From the NCBI RefSeq assembly GCF_000021805.1, contig NC_011723.1:1-40786 (forward strand): a DNA stretch of 40,786 nucleotides. Reading direction: 5' to 3'. The number at the start of each line of letters is the position of its first letter. The first letter of the stretch is position 1. The notes beneath the pieces are model-generated. The model was given only the letters and a program-made list of their open reading frames with translations, was not told the origin of the DNA and made no database searches. The translations under genes and the position numbers were made by a program. Shown piece by piece: positions 40,463-40,786 of this stretch. Origin of the DNA: Rippkaea orientalis PCC 8801 (GTDB lineage Bacteria > Cyanobacteriota > Cyanobacteriia > Cyanobacteriales > Microcystaceae).

Positions 40463-40786
40463 AAAGCTCAAGGTCGATCTAAGTACAGAAAGTTGGTTTT
40501 GAAGATGGGTAATCGTCGTTTCTAACTATTGATCTTCTCGTCACACCCTTTATCATAAGAATCATCAGGAGCATTCCTCTGTCATGGTTATATTGACACC
40601 GACTCCCCCCTATCCGGTTAGAAATGGACAAAAGCCAGTAGTAACGGTGTCTGGGGCGTTCACGTTGTTGACGACGGTAAAGAATTCAACCGGGGATATT
40701 GCAACGATTCGTGAAAAATTCCGCCATATCGTCTGAAACCTTCATCCCATCTAGTTTTTATCACTTGTTAAGTATCTTTCACAAAC
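40463..40786 (+). other. end of window, no firm gene
   Basis: A 50-codon frame runs from ATG 40584 to TGA 40736 with AGGAG 12 bp upstream, encoding MVILTPTPPYPVRNGQKPVV and a short remainder. It matches no family I know and may be chance. Nothing else is evident. Confidence 0.2.

Overview
The window is cyanobacterial. It carries a near-complete set of genes for C-phycoerythrin (PE), the red phycobilisome antenna protein, and GCGATCGC (HIP1) octamers occur (for example near 6913 and 8635). The dense insertion sequences and short palindromic elements suit a PE-containing, probably unicellular cyanobacterium of the Crocosphaera/Cyanothece kind. The genus cannot be fixed from this sequence alone. 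No rRNA, tRNA or CRISPR array was seen.

Layout. (1) 1-3838 is accessory DNA: a gene tail, a small hypothetical gene, an IS5-type transposase, a 593-residue protein with a nuclease-like motif, an 8-bp repeat array with a small ribbon-helix-helix (RHH) gene, and a broken gene start. (2) 3840-20745 is the PE region. It has cpeF (minus) divergent from cpeY-cpeZ (plus); cpeB-cpeA (minus) divergent from pebA-pebB and a phycobilisome-family protein (plus); a pentapeptide-repeat gene; an S-type lyase; an intact IS605-type element; and the minus-strand operon cpeC-cpeD-cpeS-cpeT-cpeR. (3) 20784-27871 is plasmid-like: a TnpB remnant, a membrane-anchored NERD-like protein, a small zinc-knuckle ORF coupled to a 1403-residue CyRepA1-type replication protein, and a toxin-antitoxin pair whose toxin is cut by an IS. 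(4) 29487-37618 lies between two inverted copies of one IS4-type element. It holds a relaxase/MobC mobilization cassette full of toxin-antitoxin genes and bounded by 93-bp inverted repeats, a second MazEF pair, a broken VapBC pair, and a tyrosine recombinase with a dif-like site. (5) 39238-40786 holds a gene tail and a ParA/RHH partition operon flanked on both sides by 8-bp repeat arrays.

How the genes work together. PebA and PebB reduce biliverdin to phycoerythrobilin. CpeY (with CpeZ), CpeF, CpeS and CpeT attach it to CpeA and CpeB. CpeC and CpeD build the hexamers into rods, and CpeR activates PE gene expression. The rest reads as a mobilizable plasmid (Rep, ParA/RHH, MobC/relaxase, recombinase, addiction modules).

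The main message is that an almost self-sufficient pigment kit sits between plasmid-type sequences. The left junction is a visible breakpoint: the promoter and first 10 codons of the gene at 21171 recur at 3767-3838 and stop 2 bp from the end of cpeF. This could be a plasmid-borne or plasmid-transferred PE island, or a joining error at repeats. Two of the three identical IS4-type copies lack target duplications, so the order of blocks from 27868 onwards deserves checking.
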